From NCBI GenBank assembly GCA_965247355.1, contig OZ252011.1, positions 1,178,001 through 1,242,000 of the forward strand: a DNA stretch of 64,000 nt. Direction: 5' to 3'. Made by a program: the position numbers and the translations under genes. How positions within the stretch are numbered: the stretch's first letter is position 1; each line of letters begins with the position of its first letter. The notes under the pieces were generated by a model that was not told where the DNA came from, ran no database searches, and was given only the letters and a program-made list of their open reading frames with translations. This stretch comes from RHLJ01 sp965247355 (GTDB lineage: Bacteria > Bacteroidota > Rhodothermia > Balneolales > Balneolaceae). Below are positions 61,949 through 64,000 of the stretch, one piece after another.

Positions 61949-62413
61949 CTATTTTATTACGGGGATAATTTTTGCTTCAATAATAGACTCAAAAGGAATC
62001 GCTGTCTGATTTTTTTCATCTTTAGCAACCATAACAGCTGCTTCTGTGACTCCGGCTATGATTCCTTGGAGTTTCTCAACGTCTTCGTCTGTCTTCCAGT
62101 AACGCACTTTTACCGTACGCTCCTTATTCTTTCTGTATTGTCGTATATCTGTAAGCGGGCGACTAAGTCCCGGTGAAGAAACGTTTAACCTGTACTTATT
62201 ATCAAGCAATTCATGTGCATCAATAAGAAATCCCAATTCCCTACTGATATCTGCACATTCATCAAGATTTATGCCTCGTTCTTCGCCATCCAGATATACC
62301 CATATCTCGGTGCCACCACCGGTTTTAAGTTCCACATCTACCAGAAACAGGCCTTTTTCTTCAGCCAGTGGCGATGCAAGTTCTTTAATTGTTGAGGTTA
62401 CGTCTGGATTCAT
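61949..62413 (-). CDS. rimP: Ribosome maturation factor RimP
   Basis: 154 residues, normal size. The N-terminal domain has LFLVDVELKTGGG and the family stretch CADISRELGFLIDAHELLDN, then YRLNVSSPGLSRPLTDIRQY, the RimP signature. RimP aids 30S assembly and is classically the first gene of the nusA-infB operon. A hairpin followed by T-run lies in its short leader (62424-62460). Confidence 0.94.
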   Translation of the reverse strand: MNPDVTSTIKELASPLAEEKGLFLVDVELKTGGGTEIWVYLDGEERGINLDECADISRELGFLIDAHELLDNKYRLNVSSPGLSRPLTDIRQYRKNKERTVKVRYWKTDEDVEKLQGIIAGVTEAAVMVAKDEKNQTAIPFESIIEAKIIPVIK

Positions 62414-62423
62414 ACAGCAAATT

Positions 62424-62460
62424 TCAAAAACAAAAAAAGTGAGTGCCTTTCGACGCTCAC
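62424..62460 (-). terminator. Hairpin plus U-run in the leader of rimP-nusA-infB
   Basis: On the minus strand GTGAG ... CTCAC pairs around GTC-GAAA-GGC with one C-A mismatch, closing in a GNRA tetraloop. A U-run interrupted by one G follows. It has the form of a terminator but lies before rimP, with no minus-strand gene upstream. It could be an attenuator, a 5' stabiliser or a relic. Confidence 0.6.
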
Positions 62461-62467
62461 CGAGCCC

Positions 62468-62499
62468 TGAAGATAGCTTTATTAAGTCTAAATTTCAAT
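62468..62499 (-). promoter_or_regulatory. Promoter candidate of the rimP operon
   Basis: Minus-strand ATTG (62499-62496), 20 bases, then TATCTTCA (62475-62468), a 6/8 match to TAnnTTTG. The start near 62461 would put the leader hairpin at the very 5' end of the RNA. Confidence 0.4.
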
Positions 62500-62640
62500 G
62501 AATTGAGAATGTTTTGTTTTAGTGGACTGGCTTGAAGTAACGCCGCATATTTTACTATTGATATACTTCCGTTCCGTAAGTGGAAAGTTACCTGTCCCCG
62601 ACTGTATTTATTTGATCATAAAAAAATCTTTTCCCGCTTT

Positions 62641-62672
62641 TTTGAACTGCATTTTATATCATCATACATTCA
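62641..62672 (+). promoter_or_regulatory. Promoter candidate of the BNR-repeat protein gene
   Basis: TTTG (62641-62644), 20 bases, then TACATTCA (62665-62672), a 6/8 match. A start near 62679 gives a leader of about 14 bases. Confidence 0.4.
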
Positions 62673-62692
62673 ATAAACAAAACTAACTATCC

Positions 62693-64000
62693 ATGCGTTT
62701 TTTATTTTCTGCGGTACTTTTTATCTGCTCAACCTCACTTTTTGCTCAGCCGGTATCCCCTTCTTCTGTTACTGAGATGGAAGCTTCAATTAAACAAAGA
62801 GCTGAACTAAGAGCTAATTCCATTTTCAAAGATTACCCGATACGATCGGTTGGACCTGTGGTAATGAGTGGACGAGTTACCGATTTAGCAGTACATCCTG
62901 ATAATCCCAGAGTTTTTTATGTGGGATTTGGATCCGGTGGTGTATTCAAAACTACCAACAGTGGTAATACGATGGAGCCAATTTTTGATCATCAGGACGG
63001 AGCACTTGGAGTTGGAGATATGGAATTATCGAGAGCTAATCCGGATATCCTATGGGTTGGAACCGGAGAAAATAACAGTAGTCGTTCTACCTATGCCGGA
63101 ACGGGTGTGTATAAAAGCATGGATGCAGGAAAAACATGGATTTTCAGTGGATTAAGAGGGTCACAGCATATAGGACGAATAGTGAGTCACCCAACCGACG
63201 AAAATACCGTTTGGGTTGCAAGTCTTGGAGCTTTGTATAGTTCAAATTCGGTTCGTGGAGTCTATAAAACAACCGATGGTGGCGAAACTTGGGATCGCAC
63301 CTTGTTTATAAACGACAGCACCGGAGTAGTGGATTTAGTGATTCATCCTACTAATCCTGATATCCTGTGGGCATCAGCCTGGGAGAAAGATCGAAAGACC
63401 TGGAATTTTAAAGAAAGCGGTGCAGGATCGGGGATTTATAAATCCACAGATGGCGGAGAAAGCTGGAATAAAATCACTACTGGATTACCCGATGGAGCTC
63501 ATGTAGGTCGTATTGGGCTAGATATCAGCCAATCGAATCCAAATGTATTATATGCATCGGTTGATAATCAATTTGAGACAAAAACAGAGGTAGAATCTGA
63601 AGGATTAACTTCTGCCGATTTTGTAGATATGAGTAAAAGAAATTTTCTTCGGTTGTCCGATAAAGAACTCAATAGTTATTTAAGAGATAATAGATTCCCC
63701 ACCGAATATACAGCTACAAGTGTAAAAGCAGATGTGGAAGCTGATAAATATGAGCCCAGAGCTTTAGCTGATTATCTGGGTGATGCCAACGCCGCACTAT
63801 TCGATACTGAAATCAAAGGATTGGAAGTGTATCGCTCGAATGATGGAGGAGAAAGCTGGGAGCTTGTGAATACCTACCCTCTTGAAGGCGTGGTATTTAC
63901 TTATGGTTATTATTTTGGTGAAATTCGCGTAGATCCAAATGATCCTGAGACAATTTATACATGGGGAGTTCCACTTCTTAAATCCACAGATGGCGGTAAA
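62693..64000 (+). CDS. Secreted BNR/sortilin-type beta-propeller protein, N-terminal part
   Basis: 436 codons from the ATG at 62693 to the right edge without a stop. A signal peptide (SAVLFICSTSLFAQ) is followed by repeated BNR/Asp-box units (GGVFKTTNSGNTM; GVYKSMDAGKTW; GVYKTTDGGETW; GIYKSTDGGESW; LEVYRSNDGGESW), which fold as blades of a beta-propeller. The family is often labelled glycosyl hydrolase or VPS10/sortilin-like, but most members are not shown to be glycosidases. Full members in this group are about 1000 residues, some with T9SS tails that would lie outside this window. Confidence 0.85.
   Translation, partial: MRFLFSAVLFICSTSLFAQPVSPSSVTEMEASIKQRAELRANSIFKDYPIRSVGPVVMSGRVTDLAVHPDNPRVFYVGFGSGGVFKTTNSGNTMEPIFDHQDGALGVGDMELSRANPDILWVGTGENNSSRSTYAGTGVYKSMDAGKTWIFSGLRGSQHIGRIVSHPTDENTVWVASLGALYSSNSVRGVYKTTDGGETWDRTLFINDSTGVVDLVIHPTNPDILWASAWEKDRKTWNFKESGAGSGIYKSTDGGESWNKITTGLPDGAHVGRIGLDISQSNPNVLYASVDNQFETKTEVESEGLTSADFVDMSKRNFLRLSDKELNSYLRDNRFPTEYTATSVKADVEADKYEPRALADYLGDANAALFDTEIKGLEVYRSNDGGESWELVNTYPLEGVVFTYGYYFGEIRVDPNDPETIYTWGVPLLKSTDGGK

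Overview
The window is a compact, moderately AT-rich bacterial chromosome segment from the Bacteroidota/Balneolota side of the tree. My best guess is Balneolota, marine or halophilic (relatives of Balneola or Gracilimonas), but this is inference. Four things support it: a secreted protein with a type IX secretion C-terminal sorting domain (46.2-47.3 kb), many lipoproteins with relaxed lipoboxes, few Shine-Dalgarno sites, and several promoters of the form TTTG or ATTG, 19-20 bases, then TAnnTTTG. No plasmid, phage, insertion sequence or CRISPR array was seen.

Layout. 0-2.3 kb: the N-terminal 756 codons of a fused B12-dependent acyl-CoA mutase (icmF), cut by the left edge. 2.3-5.4 kb: a coupled minus-strand operon of lipoprotein, MscS channel and small secreted protein. 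5.5-7.5 kb: a lipoprotein operon including an LpoB-like protein. 7.5-10.7 kb: NAD salvage (pncB, pncA) plus a flavin oxidoreductase. 10.7-14.6 kb: an outer-membrane protein and a large lipoprotein. 14.8 kb: tRNA-Ser(GGA). 14.9-18.8 kb: accC-murQ-plsC-tonB, tightly overlapping. 18.8-19.8 kb: phytoene/squalene synthase. 20-23.8 kb: LacI regulator, purC, a Gfo/Idh/MocA oxidoreductase and a lipoprotein carrying a TonB C-terminal domain. 23.8-28.7 kb: methionine regulon, with promoter, SAM-I riboswitch, two-piece metH and metF.

28.7-35 kb: an Omp85-like protein, then a pair of a PLP decarboxylase (arginine decarboxylase type) and a deoxyhypusine-synthase-like enzyme, followed by a fused alpha/beta 2-oxoacid dehydrogenase E1. 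35-38.4 kb: two unrecognised proteins, one Cys-rich and one membrane-anchored with a Nudix-like C-terminus. 38.4-40.5 kb: ECF sigma factor with a small possible anti-sigma partner, and holA. 40.6-46.2 kb: lipoprotein, secreted hydrolase, MFS transporter, an ArsR/SRPBCC pair with a readable promoter-operator, and small conserved proteins. 46.2-49.7 kb: T9SS cargo protein, then a repeat-bounded accessory patch. 49.7-52.6 kb: asnS and an M16 peptidase. 52.6-53.0 kb: a cluster of different palindromes. 53-62.5 kb: the translation/RNA operon rimP-nusA-infB-rbfA-truB-ribF, followed by rpsO and pnp. 62.7 kb to the right edge: the start of a large secreted BNR/sortilin-type repeat protein.

The best candidates for something new are the decarboxylase/DHS-like pair with altered DHS substrate residues, the lipoprotein-anchored TonB domain, the membrane-anchored Nudix-like protein, the repeat-bracketed patch at 47.4-49.6 kb, and the hairpin plus U-run at the very 5' end of the rimP-nusA transcript. 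No complete defence system or other striking new multi-gene system could be supported.
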